Below, piece by piece: positions 46,056 to 55,464 of a stretch of DNA of 64,000 bases (positions within the stretch are counted from its first letter, which is position 1; the number at the start of each line of letters is the position of its first letter). The position numbers and the translations under genes were made by a program. The DNA comes from Parachlamydiales bacterium (lineage in GTDB: Bacteria; Chlamydiota; Chlamydiia; Chlamydiales; Rhabdochlamydiaceae). Below the pieces are notes generated by a model, which worked only from the letters and a program-made list of their open reading frames with translations, did not search any database and was not told the origin of the DNA. The DNA lies in the NCBI GenBank assembly GCA_027459675.1, contig DAIDHO010000004.1, positions 20,654 to 84,653 of the forward strand. Reading direction: 5' to 3'.

Positions 46056-47831
46056 TTAAGCTTCAATTACATGCGGAATTTGATTTTTTAAAAGGTCAAA
46101 CTGTTTGGCAAGCTCAAGTGCTTCCTCTTCTGTCAATGACCCACTGTGAAGAGCAAGTTTGATTCTCTCTCGCTCTTCCAGCCAGTTGCGCTCTAAGATA
46201 CGCCTCAAAGTTGATTGCAGAGATTCTGCGGCTTTATCGGTATTAATTTTCCGCTTCATCATTTCTAAGATCAAATCTCCTTCTTCTTCTTTTTCAAGGC
46301 CCGCTGCGCAGGTGAGCAAATCCACCTTGCGACCTTCCTGAGCCCCTTGCAAGACAAGTTCAAAAAGCCGCCGGCACATCGGAACTTTGAGCTGTTCTGG
46401 CCTGAGGTTAAGCTGAGCCAATTTGATGAGCTTTTCTGAAAGATTTCCGGAAAAAAAGAGAAGCCGCAAAAGATCTGCTTCCAGAATTTTATCCGCATCG
46501 ACATATGCATGCGCTGTATGCCCTTCAAGGCGGATCATCAGGCGCGGCATCGTCCCTGTGTGGATCACTTCAGGAGGCAGTTTTAAAAGCTCTGCTAGCT
46601 TTCGAAGACTTTCGTGGATCAAGACCGGCTGCTCCCAGCTGCGTACTTTCTCAATCAGTTGCTGAGCTAGCTGATGTTTGCCTGTGGGAGTATCGACTTG
46701 GAGAGAGTGAGAAAATTTTTGAACTAAGAACGTCAAATAATCCAGGGGATGCTGAAGGAGATTTTCAAAAAAGGCAGGCCCTTTTTGGCGTAAAAGAGCA
46801 TCTGGATCTTTATGTTCTGGAAGCTGAATGACCCACACCTCAATCCCTTTTTTCTGAAAAAGATCTCCGATTTTAACTGTCGCTTCTTCCCCTGCTGTAT
46901 CCCCATCCAGCGCTAAATAAACCGACTGCACTCCCAGCTGGATCAGCTCCCTCACGTGTCCTTCCCCAAACGCTGTCCCTTGACCTGCAACGGTCCAATC
47001 ATATCCTTGCTGTATCAGCCTTAAACAATCGATCTGGCCTTCGACGATCAGAGCTTTCTTCTCTTTCATGATCCGCTTACGAGAATAACTCAACCCAAAG
47101 AGAACTTGCGATTTTTTAAATAGAGGCGTCTCTGATGTATTGATGTATTTTCCACCGAAGGTCTCTTCTTTGAATTTACGCGCTGAAAATCCGATAACAT
47201 GTCCCATCCCATCGCAAATGGGAAAGGTAATTCTCTCGGAAAAGAAGTCTCTATTAGGACCTTGATCGGACACAGAAATTAATCCCCCCTTTTCTAAAAC
47301 GAGATCTGAAAAACCTTTACTATGAAGAAGTTTTTGAACTGCCTTGCGATCACGGGGCGCGTATCCCACCCGAAATTGTTGGATAAATGCTTGATCAATG
47401 CCTCGATCGTAAAGGTATTTAAGTGCCACCAATGCTTCTTCTGAATGAAGAAGAAGAAAATGGTAAAATTCGGATGCAAGCTCGAGAGCTTCGCGGATCA
47501 GCATCTTGGAAGGACCTGCGGACTCCACTTGTTGAAGTCGTTCGAGGACGACCCCAAATTTTTCAGCTAGCAATTCAATGGCTTCCACAAATCCCAGTTT
47601 CTGAAAATTCATCAAAAAGGCAATCGCATCCCCATGCGCTCCGCACCCAAAACAGTGGTAGTGAGAATCTCCACGGTGGATGATGAAAGAAGGGGTTTTT
47701 TCCTCATGAAAAGGACAGAGCCCCTTGTAGGTGGTGCCTGAACGCTTGAGGGTCAGATAAGAGCCTACGACACTGGGTAAGTCTATCCGCTGTCGTAAAA
47801 GATCAAGGCTTTCTTTTGTATAGAGAGGCAT
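46056..47831 (-). CDS. dnaG: DNA primase
   Basis: DnaG lays down RNA primers for replication. The 591-residue protein has the zinc ribbon Cys39, His42, Cys60 and Cys63 (CPFHEEK, CFGCG). The TOPRIM core includes VEGQIDCLRL, VAGQGTAFG and YLALDGDTAG. The C-terminal helicase-binding region is present. An upstream in-frame GTG (47861) exists, but ATG 47831 gives the standard N-terminus MPLYTKESLD. In Chlamydia dnaG is likewise near mutS and uvrC, though here dnaG is divergent from mutS. Confidence 0.96.
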   Translation of the reverse strand: MPLYTKESLDLLRQRIDLPSVVGSYLTLKRSGTTYKGLCPFHEEKTPSFIIHRGDSHYHCFGCGAHGDAIAFLMNFQKLGFVEAIELLAEKFGVVLERLQQVESAGPSKMLIREALELASEFYHFLLLHSEEALVALKYLYDRGIDQAFIQQFRVGYAPRDRKAVQKLLHSKGFSDLVLEKGGLISVSDQGPNRDFFSERITFPICDGMGHVIGFSARKFKEETFGGKYINTSETPLFKKSQVLFGLSYSRKRIMKEKKALIVEGQIDCLRLIQQGYDWTVAGQGTAFGEGHVRELIQLGVQSVYLALDGDTAGEEATVKIGDLFQKKGIEVWVIQLPEHKDPDALLRQKGPAFFENLLQHPLDYLTFLVQKFSHSLQVDTPTGKHQLAQQLIEKVRSWEQPVLIHESLRKLAELLKLPPEVIHTGTMPRLMIRLEGHTAHAYVDADKILEADLLRLLFFSGNLSEKLIKLAQLNLRPEQLKVPMCRRLFELVLQGAQEGRKVDLLTCAAGLEKEEEGDLILEMMKRKINTDKAAESLQSTLRRILERNWLEERERIKLALHSGSLTEEEALELAKQFDLLKNQIPHVIEA

Positions 47832-47874
47832 AGGTTTGAGAATAAGATATTGGGGCCCCACTTGGCAATTTGTT

Positions 47875-47888
47875 TTCTCGATCGAGAA
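47875..47888. promoter_or_regulatory. 14-bp perfect palindrome upstream of dnaG
   Basis: TTCTCGATCGAGAA is perfectly symmetric and lies 44 bases before the dnaG start, in the space shared with the divergent gene at 48048. It could be an operator. No regulator is known for it, and a chance 14-bp palindrome is not excluded. Confidence 0.35.
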
Positions 47889-47930
47889 CCCTCGAATAGC
47901 GCGTATAGTGTTAAGAAAAATAATAGTAAA

Positions 47931-47954
47931 CCTTTAGCTTAAGCAAGAGATCTA
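47931..47954 (-). repeat. GCTTAAGC repeat, copy 4
   Basis: On the minus strand it reads TAGATCTCTTGCTTAAGC then TAAAGG. Unlike most copies it lies in the divergent space upstream of both dnaG and the gene at 48048. A terminator role is therefore unlikely for this copy. Confidence 0.55.
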
Positions 47955-48047
47955 GTTATAAAAAAGCCCAGATGAAGTGAAATTTCGCTTTTAATATCAA
48001 CGATTCAACTGCTTTACAAAAATGATTCTGAGCGATTTAATTAATAT

Positions 48048-48476
48048 ATGGATATCTTAAACGAAGAGGGTAAACCTGATATCTCCTCCTACGATCCTTC
48101 ATGGGATGAATGGAGAACCGAACAGGTACAGACCATTACTCACATCCTGTCGACGGTCTTTAAAGTGGAAGACGAAGCACGTCAAATGCATGCCCCCTCC
48201 CGCCTTCTTCGTCGATCTTCGATCGCTTCTCCCAAAGATCAAGCTGCAATGAGGCAAAAGCTCAAGCAAATTCGCCAACAAATTTCTGAATATGAGGAGA
48301 TGCTTAAGCTGGGTCTTAAAAGAGTTGATATAGCGCTTGAAAAAATAGATTCAGATCCCTTTGAAAATCGTCCTAAACCGACGAGTAAAAAATTTTCTAG
48401 ACTTAAGACGGTGGTTCTCCCTAAAATTTCGATGGCTTTGCGAAGAATTTTTGGCCCCTTTTTTAGATTTTTTTAG
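48048..48476 (+). CDS. conserved hypothetical protein upstream of mutS (CT793-like position)
   Basis: The 142-residue protein has no recognised domain. A helical heptad-like region lies at about 80-115 (MRQKLKQIRQQISEYEEMLK), and the C-terminus is basic and hydrophobic (ISMALRRIFGPFFRFF), which could be an amphipathic membrane-binding helix. No strong ribosome-binding site precedes the ATG. The gene is 45 bases upstream of mutS, as CT793 is in C. trachomatis by memory. Function unknown. Confidence 0.75.
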   Translation: MDILNEEGKPDISSYDPSWDEWRTEQVQTITHILSTVFKVEDEARQMHAPSRLLRRSSIASPKDQAAMRQKLKQIRQQISEYEEMLKLGLKRVDIALEKIDSDPFENRPKPTSKKFSRLKTVVLPKISMALRRIFGPFFRFF

Positions 48477-48521
48477 ATTTTTGGAAATGGCATTAAATCC
48501 CTTCAATAGGATAATGGTGGG

Positions 48522-50918
48522 ATGACAACCCCGATGATGATTCAGTGGCAGGCGTGTAAAGCGCAGGCAAAAGGAGCGCTCCTTCTTTTCCGGTTGGGTG
48601 ATTTTTATGAGGCGTTTGAAGAAGATGCTTTCGTCTTATCGAAAGAGCTTGATTTAGCCCTGACTAAAAGACAAGAAGTCCCTATGGCAGGAATCCCTGC
48701 CCATTCTGCAGAGACGTACTTGGATAGGCTTGTAAGCCGTGGCTATCGGGTGGCTCTTGCAGAGCAGATAGAAGATCCAAAAGATGTTAAAGGTCTTGTC
48801 AAGCGAGAAGTGGTCCGTCTTTTAACACCGGGTTCTCTCATTCAATCTGCGTTGCTCCAAGATAAAAAATCTAATTTCATGGTAGCCATCACGCAAGTCA
48901 ATGCTCTTTTTGGCCTGGCAGCTTTAGATGTCACCACAGCTGATTTTAGGGTGATGGAGTCGACAGATCCTCATCTTCTCCTGGACGAACTCTCCAGGCT
49001 GAAGGCTCAAGAACTTTTAATCAGTGAAAAAGCATGGAAAACACTCCAAGCTGACTTGCAACCTTTATCGATTGCAGCAGTCCAAGTTCGAGAAGGGTGG
49101 CAATTTGATTATCAAAGCAGTTTAGAAAAGCTCACACGCCACTTGAATGTTCATTCGCTGGATGGATTTGGATTAAAAGGAATGACTGCGTCTGTCAGTG
49201 CAGCAGGATCACTTCTATCGTATGCTCTTCAAGACTTGAGTTTAAAGCTTCCTCATTTAAAAAAAATCTCTCCTGTCTATCCGGAACACTATTTGTTGCT
49301 CGACCGCACCACCCAAAAGCATTTGGAGCTTGTGGAGCCTTTATACGACAAAGGAGTTTCTCTTCTTTCTATTCTCGATCATACCATTACCCCCATGGGC
49401 GGTCGCCTCTTCAAAGAATGGCTTTTGCATCCTTTAATGTCAGTGCCAGAAATCCAAAAACGGCAAGACGCAGTGGAAAAATATGTTCAAAATGATCAAG
49501 AGAGAGAGGCCCTTCGACAGGCGCTGAAAAATGTGCGGGATTTAGAGCGACTGATCATGCGGATTGAAACAGGGTATACTTCCCCACGAGATCTCTTGGG
49601 ACTGCGTTATTCTTTAGAACCTCTTCCGGAACTTTCTAAATATCTGCAAATGGAGGATCTCTCTTTTTTAGAGCAATTGCTGCGAAAAGCCATTGTCGAC
49701 AATCCTCCTCTTAAACTTACTGAAGGAGGAATTTTTAGAGAAGGATATCATGACCCCCTCGATGCACTTCGAAAACTTAAAATCGACAGCCAATCTTGGC
49801 TTGCTGCCTATCAGATGCAACTCAGAGAGCAGCTTCAAATTAAAACCTTAAAAGTCAGCTATACGCAAGCTTTTGGATATTACATCGAAGTCAGCCGGGG
49901 CCAGTCAGAGAAAATGCCCGCCAGCTTTCAGCGTAGGCAAACACTTGTGAATGCCGAACGCTTTATCTCTCCAGAGCTCAAAGAGTTTGAACATAAAATT
50001 TATTCTGCCGAGCAGAAAATATCCTTTTTGGAAAATCAACTTTTTCAAGAGCTGAGGGCTGAAGTTGCAAAATCGGCTGATACCATTCGAAGTATTGCTG
50101 CTAAACTGGCGTATGTCGATGTGATTTTAAGTTTTGCAGAGAAGGCAAAAAAAGAAGGGTTTGTCCGCCCTCTTGTCAATGAAAGCGATCAGCTAGAGAT
50201 CACGGCAGGCCGACACCCCGTCATTGAAGCCTCGATTGCACATCAAGCGTTTGTACCCAATGATACCGTCATGGATGGATCAAACGGCCAACTCCTTGTG
50301 ATCACCGGACCTAATATGGCCGGCAAATCAACCTTCATTCGGCAGGTAGCTCTTTTGGTGCTGATGGCCCAAATAGGAAGTTTTATTCCTGCCAAAAAAG
50401 CGGAGATGGGGATCGTAGATAAAATTTTTACACGGATTGGGGCAAGTGATGATTTAAGTCGGGGGCAATCGACCTTCATGGTTGAGATGAGCGAAACAGC
50501 CCATATTCTTCATAATGCAACCTCAAAATCACTGGTGATTCTCGATGAAATTGGACGCGGAACTAGCACCTATGATGGAATTGCTATTGCATGGTCGGTG
50601 GCCGATTTTCTCCTTACCACGCCGGGGAAAAGAGCTAAAACCCTTTTTGCCACCCACTACTTTGAATTAACAGAACTAGAAACCCACTTTCCAGGTGCTG
50701 TAAATTACAACGTAGCGGTCGAAGAATCAGAGCGGAAGATCGTTTTTTTACACCGTATTATCCGGGGAGGTGCAGACAAAAGCTACGGCATTCATGTAGC
50801 GGAGCTTGCTGGCATGCCTTCTTCCGTGCTCAAAAAAGCCCATGAAATACTCAATAAACTCCATAAAAACACCCCTGAGCTTACTCTAAAAAAGGATTCT
50901 CAACTTGAGCTCTTTTGA
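48522..50918 (+). CDS. mutS: DNA mismatch repair protein MutS
   Basis: MutS recognises base mismatches and small loops. The 798-residue protein has the mismatch-reading FYE motif in RLGDFYEAFEED, the Walker A GPNMAGKST with Lys602, and the downstream LVILDEIGRGTSTYDG and ATHYFELTE. Domains I to V are complete. It ends with SQLELF, and its stop overlaps the uvrC start by 14 bases. Confidence 0.97.
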   Translation: MTTPMMIQWQACKAQAKGALLLFRLGDFYEAFEEDAFVLSKELDLALTKRQEVPMAGIPAHSAETYLDRLVSRGYRVALAEQIEDPKDVKGLVKREVVRLLTPGSLIQSALLQDKKSNFMVAITQVNALFGLAALDVTTADFRVMESTDPHLLLDELSRLKAQELLISEKAWKTLQADLQPLSIAAVQVREGWQFDYQSSLEKLTRHLNVHSLDGFGLKGMTASVSAAGSLLSYALQDLSLKLPHLKKISPVYPEHYLLLDRTTQKHLELVEPLYDKGVSLLSILDHTITPMGGRLFKEWLLHPLMSVPEIQKRQDAVEKYVQNDQEREALRQALKNVRDLERLIMRIETGYTSPRDLLGLRYSLEPLPELSKYLQMEDLSFLEQLLRKAIVDNPPLKLTEGGIFREGYHDPLDALRKLKIDSQSWLAAYQMQLREQLQIKTLKVSYTQAFGYYIEVSRGQSEKMPASFQRRQTLVNAERFISPELKEFEHKIYSAEQKISFLENQLFQELRAEVAKSADTIRSIAAKLAYVDVILSFAEKAKKEGFVRPLVNESDQLEITAGRHPVIEASIAHQAFVPNDTVMDGSNGQLLVITGPNMAGKSTFIRQVALLVLMAQIGSFIPAKKAEMGIVDKIFTRIGASDDLSRGQSTFMVEMSETAHILHNATSKSLVILDEIGRGTSTYDGIAIAWSVADFLLTTPGKRAKTLFATHYFELTELETHFPGAVNYNVAVEESERKIVFLHRIIRGGADKSYGIHVAELAGMPSSVLKKAHEILNKLHKNTPELTLKKDSQLELF

Positions 50919-52743
50919 TCTCACCCTCTTTAATCCTAGACTTCTTGATAAATATACAACAGAGCCTGGTGTTTACTTGATGAAAAACAGTCAGGGAGAG
51001 GTCCTCTATGTGGGAAAAGCTAAAAATCTCAAATCACGGATTAAGCAATACTTTACCACAGGCCGTGATGGTCGACCCATGGTCCCTTTCTTAATTTCAC
51101 AAGTTAGTACTATTGATGTGATTGTAGTTCCCTCAGAAAAAGAGGCTCTTTTGCTCGAGAATACTCTCATCAAAAAGCACCAGCCGAAATTCAACGCTCT
51201 CCTTAAAGATGATAAAACGTTTGTCAGCTTGATGATCAACCATAAACATCCGTGGCCTATGATTCAACTGACTCGATATAAAGGGAAGCCGAAAAAAGAA
51301 GGTCTCTATTTCGGTCCTTATACGAGCGCTTATGCTGCAAGGCAAACTTTTGATCTGATGGGCCGCTTGTTTCCTTTAAGACAATGCTCCGATGAAGAGC
51401 TCAAAAAACGCACACGCCCTTGCCTTCTCTATGGCATTAAACGGTGTATTGCTCCTTGTGTGGGGCTCTGTACTAAAGAGGAATACCAAGCCCTTGTAAA
51501 CCACGCCACCCACTTCTTGAAAGGTCAAGATAAAGAAGTCCTTGAAAACCTTAAAACTCAGATGGGAAAGGCCTCCGAAGAATTGGAGTTTGAAAAAGCA
51601 GCCACCCTTCTAGAACTGATCAAGCAAATCGAACATGTGACGGCAGGAAGTGGCCTTGTCGCCAAAGCGATTGGAAAAGACACTGATGCTGTAGGCTTTT
51701 ATCGGGAGGGCTATGATGTGATGATTGTGCAGCTCTTTTTTAGAGATGGCAAATTAATAGGCTCCGAACACTATCCCTTCACCGATGTGGTTCAAAGCGA
51801 TGAAGAGCTCCTATCTTCTTTTATTGTGCAATATTACAAAGACCAAGCGACGCTTCCTAACCAAGTGATTGTTCCGTTTGAACTTCCCCCGGATCTAGAA
51901 GAAATTCTTCATCTTAAAATTTTCTATCCAAAAAAAGGGGAAAAAAAAGAAATTGCTCAAATGGCCAAAAAAAATGCTTCAGTACTCTTCAAACAAGAAA
52001 AAAATGATCAAGAGCTGAGCGAGAAAATGCTCATGAATCTGCAAGAGACATTAGACCTTGTCCGTTATCCTGAGCGCATTGAGAGTTTCGACACCTCCAA
52101 TATCTCAGGTACCGATCTGGTTGCTTCTATGGTGGCCTTCACAGATGGAAAATATGATAAAAAAAGAGGACGTCTTTTTAAAATTCGCGATCTTGCTAAA
52201 GGAGATGATTATGGAGCGCTTCGAGAAGCTCTTACACGAAGACTTACACGGGCTAAGCAAGACAACGACCTCCCCGATCTCATCATTGTCGATGGAGGCA
52301 AAGGTCAATTGAATGTCGGATTAGAGGTCTTAAAAAACCTTGACATCGCTACCGTGGACCTCATCTCTATAGCCAAGCAAGAAGGAAAACACGACAGAGG
52401 ATTAACGCAAGAAAAAGTTTTTACGGCTTCAAAAAAAGAGCCCTTTCTCCTCCCTGTTCATTCACCTATTCTCTTTCTTCTGCAGCGCATCCGGGACGAA
52501 ACCCACCGGCGCGCCCTGGGTTTTCATCGGAAAAGGCGCGAGAAACGCGTGATTTCCTCTTTTATTGATGAAATCCCAGGGATTGGAGAAATCAAACGAA
52601 AAAGGCTTCTTCGGCATTTTGGAAGCTTACAACGCATTCTCAAAGCCTCTTCTGCTGACCTCCTTGCCGTGCAGGGAATAACTTCAAAAGACATCGAACA
52701 AATTCAGAAATTGTCGAAAAGACTACTAGATAGAATCGACTAA
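50905..52743 (+). CDS. uvrC: excinuclease ABC subunit C
   Basis: UvrC cuts damaged DNA on both sides of a UvrB-marked lesion. The 612-residue chain has the N-terminal GIY-YIG nuclease (GVYLMKNSQGEVLYVGKAKN), a Cys-rich segment (CLLYGIKRCIAPCVGLC), the UVR region, the RNase H-like endonuclease (FDTSNISGTD, IIVDGGKGQL) and C-terminal HhH motifs (IPGIGEIKRKRLLRHF). The start is TTG 50905 with AAAGGA 9 bases before, coupled to mutS. Confidence 0.97.
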   Translation: MSSFDLTLFNPRLLDKYTTEPGVYLMKNSQGEVLYVGKAKNLKSRIKQYFTTGRDGRPMVPFLISQVSTIDVIVVPSEKEALLLENTLIKKHQPKFNALLKDDKTFVSLMINHKHPWPMIQLTRYKGKPKKEGLYFGPYTSAYAARQTFDLMGRLFPLRQCSDEELKKRTRPCLLYGIKRCIAPCVGLCTKEEYQALVNHATHFLKGQDKEVLENLKTQMGKASEELEFEKAATLLELIKQIEHVTAGSGLVAKAIGKDTDAVGFYREGYDVMIVQLFFRDGKLIGSEHYPFTDVVQSDEELLSSFIVQYYKDQATLPNQVIVPFELPPDLEEILHLKIFYPKKGEKKEIAQMAKKNASVLFKQEKNDQELSEKMLMNLQETLDLVRYPERIESFDTSNISGTDLVASMVAFTDGKYDKKRGRLFKIRDLAKGDDYGALREALTRRLTRAKQDNDLPDLIIVDGGKGQLNVGLEVLKNLDIATVDLISIAKQEGKHDRGLTQEKVFTASKKEPFLLPVHSPILFLLQRIRDETHRRALGFHRKRREKRVISSFIDEIPGIGEIKRKRLLRHFGSLQRILKASSADLLAVQGITSKDIEQIQKLSKRLLDRID

Positions 52744-52750
52744 AGGGGGG

Positions 52751-53191
52751 TTAAAAAGCATCTGAATATTCAGAAGGAGCGAGTGAAGTGCTTTCTTCCA
52801 CATTCTCTCCTTTTGTAATTAAGCTTTTAAAGATCACATGTACGAGGCTTACGTGCAGTCCTGTGAGATGGCTCAGTTGCTCTGCGACTTTTTGATGGAT
52901 TTCCTGTGCTTTTTCTGGAATGACAATGCCATACGCCACACTCACTTCAATCTTCACTTGAATAGAGTGGGTCTTTGGATCTTGTTCAACAGAAATCCCT
53001 GAAATTCTTTCTGCAGGTTCACGGCCCAAGAAATAGTCGAGAAGGTTTCCTTCAACAAGACCCACCCCTTCAATATTTAAAAGACATTGCACCACAATCG
53101 ATTGAAAAACTTTGTTTTCAATATCTCGAACATACAAAGTTTCTGGAAGCTCAACTTCTTTTGCATCTATTCTTTTCAAAGAATTTCCCAC
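52751..53191 (-). CDS. Asp23/Gls24-family protein
   Basis: The 146-residue protein fits the Asp23/Gls24 fold: QSIVVQCLLNIEGVGLVEGN, then ISGISVEQD and VSVAYGIVIPEKAQEIHQKV, and LTGLHVSLVHVIFKS. The family was described as an envelope-stress protein in Gram-positives; its role in chlamydiae is unknown. GTG 53191 has AAGGAGG 5 bases upstream. The gene is on the opposite strand to uvrC and ends 7 bases from the uvrC stop. It follows the coiled-coil gene at 53243 by 52 bases and probably shares its transcript. Confidence 0.85.
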   Translation of the reverse strand: MGNSLKRIDAKEVELPETLYVRDIENKVFQSIVVQCLLNIEGVGLVEGNLLDYFLGREPAERISGISVEQDPKTHSIQVKIEVSVAYGIVIPEKAQEIHQKVAEQLSHLTGLHVSLVHVIFKSLITKGENVEESTSLAPSEYSDAF

Positions 53192-53242
53192 CTCGACCTC
53201 CTTCTTGAGACCTTAATTATAGTGATCCTCCCATATAATATC

Positions 53243-53851
53243 CTACAAAGTTTGCTGCAGCTCTTGAATTTTTTCTTCCGTCCTCCGGATCTCTTCCTCC
53301 ATCTGCGCTATTCTTTTTGAGATTTCAGCTTTCAAATCTTCTGTAGGAGCACTACGAATCAGGGTTTGAAGGATCTGGATCTGCTCTTGGTTCTTGAGAA
53401 ATCTCCGCTCTTGGTCGATGGATTGTAAGAGAATATAAATCTGTTGTCGATAGCTCTCGATCTTTTTTTCAATTTGTTGCTTCTCTTGTTCAGAAAGAGA
53501 CAAACTTTTCACTTCCTCTATAGGTTCAGAAATATAGAAAGGGTCTTCCTTTATTTTAAGCTCAGACTCTACCTGCGGCTTGTTCTCACCCTCCGTGAGT
53601 AGCACTTTTTGGGCTACTTCTTGCACCTTTGGATCGGACAGTGTGGGATCACGAGGGGGTAATGGGAATGGGACGGCAACCCATACTTTAGATCTAGATG
53701 CACCTAAAAGATCGACCACTGCTCGCCCAATGGCCTCAAACATCTTTTCTTCGCTGATCTTCTCTTTCGCCTTTATTTCTAGGGACGTTTCTAAGGGAAC
53801 CGGCATCGTTGTAAAATGCTCCCCGTCTCTATCATCTATCCGCTCGACCAT
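53243..53851 (-). CDS. hypothetical protein with C-terminal coiled coil
   Basis: The 202-residue protein is not recognised. Residues 1-75 are mixed alpha/beta (MFEAIGRAVVDLLGASRSK; VWVAVPFPLPPRDP), 80-110 are acidic, and 115-202 form long Glu/Gln-rich helices (QQIEKKIESYRQQIY; RIAQMEEEIRRTEEKIQEL), a likely coiled coil. No signal or membrane segment is seen. ATG follows AAGGAG. It precedes the Asp23-like gene in a probable two-gene unit. Chlamydia has uncharacterised genes at the matching place (CT789/790 region), but I cannot assert orthology. Confidence 0.75.
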   Translation of the reverse strand: MVERIDDRDGEHFTTMPVPLETSLEIKAKEKISEEKMFEAIGRAVVDLLGASRSKVWVAVPFPLPPRDPTLSDPKVQEVAQKVLLTEGENKPQVESELKIKEDPFYISEPIEEVKSLSLSEQEKQQIEKKIESYRQQIYILLQSIDQERRFLKNQEQIQILQTLIRSAPTEDLKAEISKRIAQMEEEIRRTEEKIQELQQTL

Positions 53852-53929
53852 ATGTCAACTCCTTGTTAAGGATTTATTAGGAAATAATCTACACATTATC
53901 AATTTTTTGAGGAAATAAAAAAAAGAGAA

Positions 53930-53957
53930 TAGACCTCTTTCTTAAGTAAGAGGTCTA
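53930..53957 (-). terminator. palindromic GCTTAAG-type repeat acting as terminator of rpmJ-rpsN (copy 5)
   Basis: TAGACCTCTT (53930-53939) pairs with AAGAGGTCTA (53948-53957) around an 8-base loop TCTTAAGT. On the minus strand the hairpin is followed by TTCTCTTTTTTTTATTT, the form of a Rho-independent terminator, and it lies 84 bases after the rpsN stop. This is the best case for a terminator function in this repeat family. Confidence 0.75.
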
Positions 53958-54040
53958 ATATAAAAAAATTTATACACACCGCCGAAGAGGATGTTTCAAC
54001 AGCGCGTCCTATCTATTTTAAATGAGCCGTCTATTTTAAA

Positions 54041-54346
54041 TTACCAGCTGGCTTTCACAATCCCTGGAATCATACCTTGGTTGGCAAGCTCCCGGAAGCA
54101 GAGGCGCGACATTTTAAATTTACGCAAGAATCCGCGGGAGCGGCCTGTAAACTGGCAGCGGTTGCGAAGACGTGCAGGGGATGAATTTTTAGGCAGTTTA
54201 TTCAGGGAGATCATCGCAGCAAGCCGTTCTTCATCGCTCTTGCTCAGGTCTTTAACTATGTTTTTTAACTCTTGGCGACGACTCCACTTTTGTTTAACAA
54301 GCCGCTCGCGTCTTTTTTCTTTTGCAATCGAACCTTTACGTGCCAT
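54041..54346 (-). CDS. rpsN: 30S ribosomal protein S14 (uS14), zinc-free form
   Basis: The 101-residue S14 is of the long, zinc-independent type: no CxxC pairs, and [17 protein letters not shown] near residue 62. The N-terminus [16 protein letters not shown] is typical. Its ATG overlaps the rpmJ stop by one base, so the two are coupled, as in C. trachomatis. Confidence 0.96.
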   Translation of the reverse strand: MARKGSIAKEKRRERLVKQKWSRRQELKNIVKDLSKSDEERLAAMISLNKLPKNSSPARLRNRCQFTGRSRGFLRKFKMSRLCFRELANQGMIPGIVKASW

Positions 54347-54483
54347 TATTTCTTTCTCCCTGGACCTTTTTGACGTTGTTTACGGTTTGGATCAATTTTA
54401 TTGATCACATAAATACGACCTCTGCGGCGTACAATCTTATCGCCTTTTGAAGTGTCTGCTTTAATAGATGCTCGAACTTTCAT
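54346..54483 (-). CDS. rpmJ: 50S ribosomal protein L36 (bL36)
   Basis: A 45-residue basic protein ([12 protein letters not shown]..., then [20 protein letters not shown] and GPGRKK). It is the chlamydial-type L36 with no zinc-binding CxxC pairs. The reading frame is short but complete, and it directly precedes rpsN with a one-base overlap (TAATG). Confidence 0.92.
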   Translation of the reverse strand: MKVRASIKADTSKGDKIVRRRGRIYVINKIDPNRKQRQKGPGRKK

Positions 54484-54705
54484 GAGATACAACCTTACCT
54501 TAATTAAAGGCGTTATTCTAGAGGTAAGAACATTTTCTTCGCAATGGGAACTCTTTCAAAGAATTTTTTTGAGTGATTGATTGGATTCCGAAGCGTAGGA
54601 CTCTGTTAAAAAATGAAGGGGGGTTAGAATCTCGATTTAGAATCTGTCATTGACGAGAGATCCTAAAATCAGTTAACATACGTTGCTTAAATAGAGATAA
54701 GGGTT

Positions 54706-54840
54706 ATGAAAAGAACATATCAACCGAGTAAACGTAGACGTCAAAAAAAATGTGGCTTTCGCAAGAGAATGAAGACCGCTAAAGGACGCCAAATCATTAA
54801 TCGTCGTCGTCGCATCGGTCGCAAGCGTCTCTCCGTTTAA
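54706..54840 (+). CDS. rpmH: 50S ribosomal protein L34 (bL34)
   Basis: A 44-residue, very basic protein beginning [13 protein letters not shown], then CGFRKRMKT and ending [12 protein letters not shown]. This is the unmistakable L34 pattern. AAGGG lies five bases before the ATG. It lies upstream of rnpA, the universal bacterial order, though a 178-base gap separates them here. Confidence 0.96.
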   Translation: MKRTYQPSKRRRQKKCGFRKRMKTAKGRQIINRRRRIGRKRLSV

Positions 54841-55018
54841 TACTTTCTGTAGAGGTGATTGCAAAGTTTTTATGAGTAGAGGGGAAAGGAAATTCTCCCC
54901 CATCGATTGTTTATCTTTTGGATTTCCATTATTCTATTAACAAAAATAATTGATGTAAAATTGAAAATAGACCGAAAATTCCATATTTTTATTAACAGAG
55001 CAACTAACTCTCTAATGC

Positions 55019-55375
55019 ATGAATAAAGTTCATCGGTTCCCTAAAACCGCCCGCCTCCGAACTCGGGCAGAATTTCGTCATATTCAGCGAGAGGGTAAGC
55101 GCCTCATGGGTAAATTCCTTTGCTTTCAAAGCATCCATGAAAATTTTATGCGTCCATCCTCGTCATCTCGCCTGGGAATTACCGTTTCTAAGCAATTTGG
55201 AAGTGCTGTAGCCCGGAATCTCTTTAAAAGACGTGTCCGAGAAGTTTTTCGTCTTCAAAAAAGTCATTTTCCCTGTGACCTCCAGCTCCACATCTCCCCT
55301 GTACGTAAGGGGGTAGGACTCCCCACAGTCCAGCAAGTAGAAGAGGACTTTAATGACTTTAAAACCCGATTATAG
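55019..55375 (+). CDS. rnpA: ribonuclease P protein component
   Basis: RnpA helps the RNase P RNA cut tRNA 5' leaders. The 118-residue protein has RLGITVSKQFGSAVARNLFKR-type sequence ending in the RNR-box ARNLFKRRVREVFR. The N-terminus RLRTRAEFRHIQREGKR is typical. It is the second gene after rpmH. A GCTTAAGC repeat starts six bases after its stop. Confidence 0.95.
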   Translation: MNKVHRFPKTARLRTRAEFRHIQREGKRLMGKFLCFQSIHENFMRPSSSSRLGITVSKQFGSAVARNLFKRRVREVFRLQKSHFPCDLQLHISPVRKGVGLPTVQQVEEDFNDFKTRL

Positions 55376-55380
55376 AAATT

Positions 55381-55407
55381 TGACCCCTTGCTTAAGCTAA
55401 ACTTCTA
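55381..55407 (+). repeat. GCTTAAGC repeat, copy 6
   Basis: TGACCCCTTGCTTAAGC followed by TAAACTTCTA, beginning six bases after the rnpA stop. It matches the one-armed subtype of the copies at 1426 and 25236. T-rich DNA follows. Confidence 0.6.
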
Positions 55408-55464
55408 TTTTAACTTATTTTGTTGTTTATGAAGATAAATAGTTATGATAAATAAAAGAACCTT

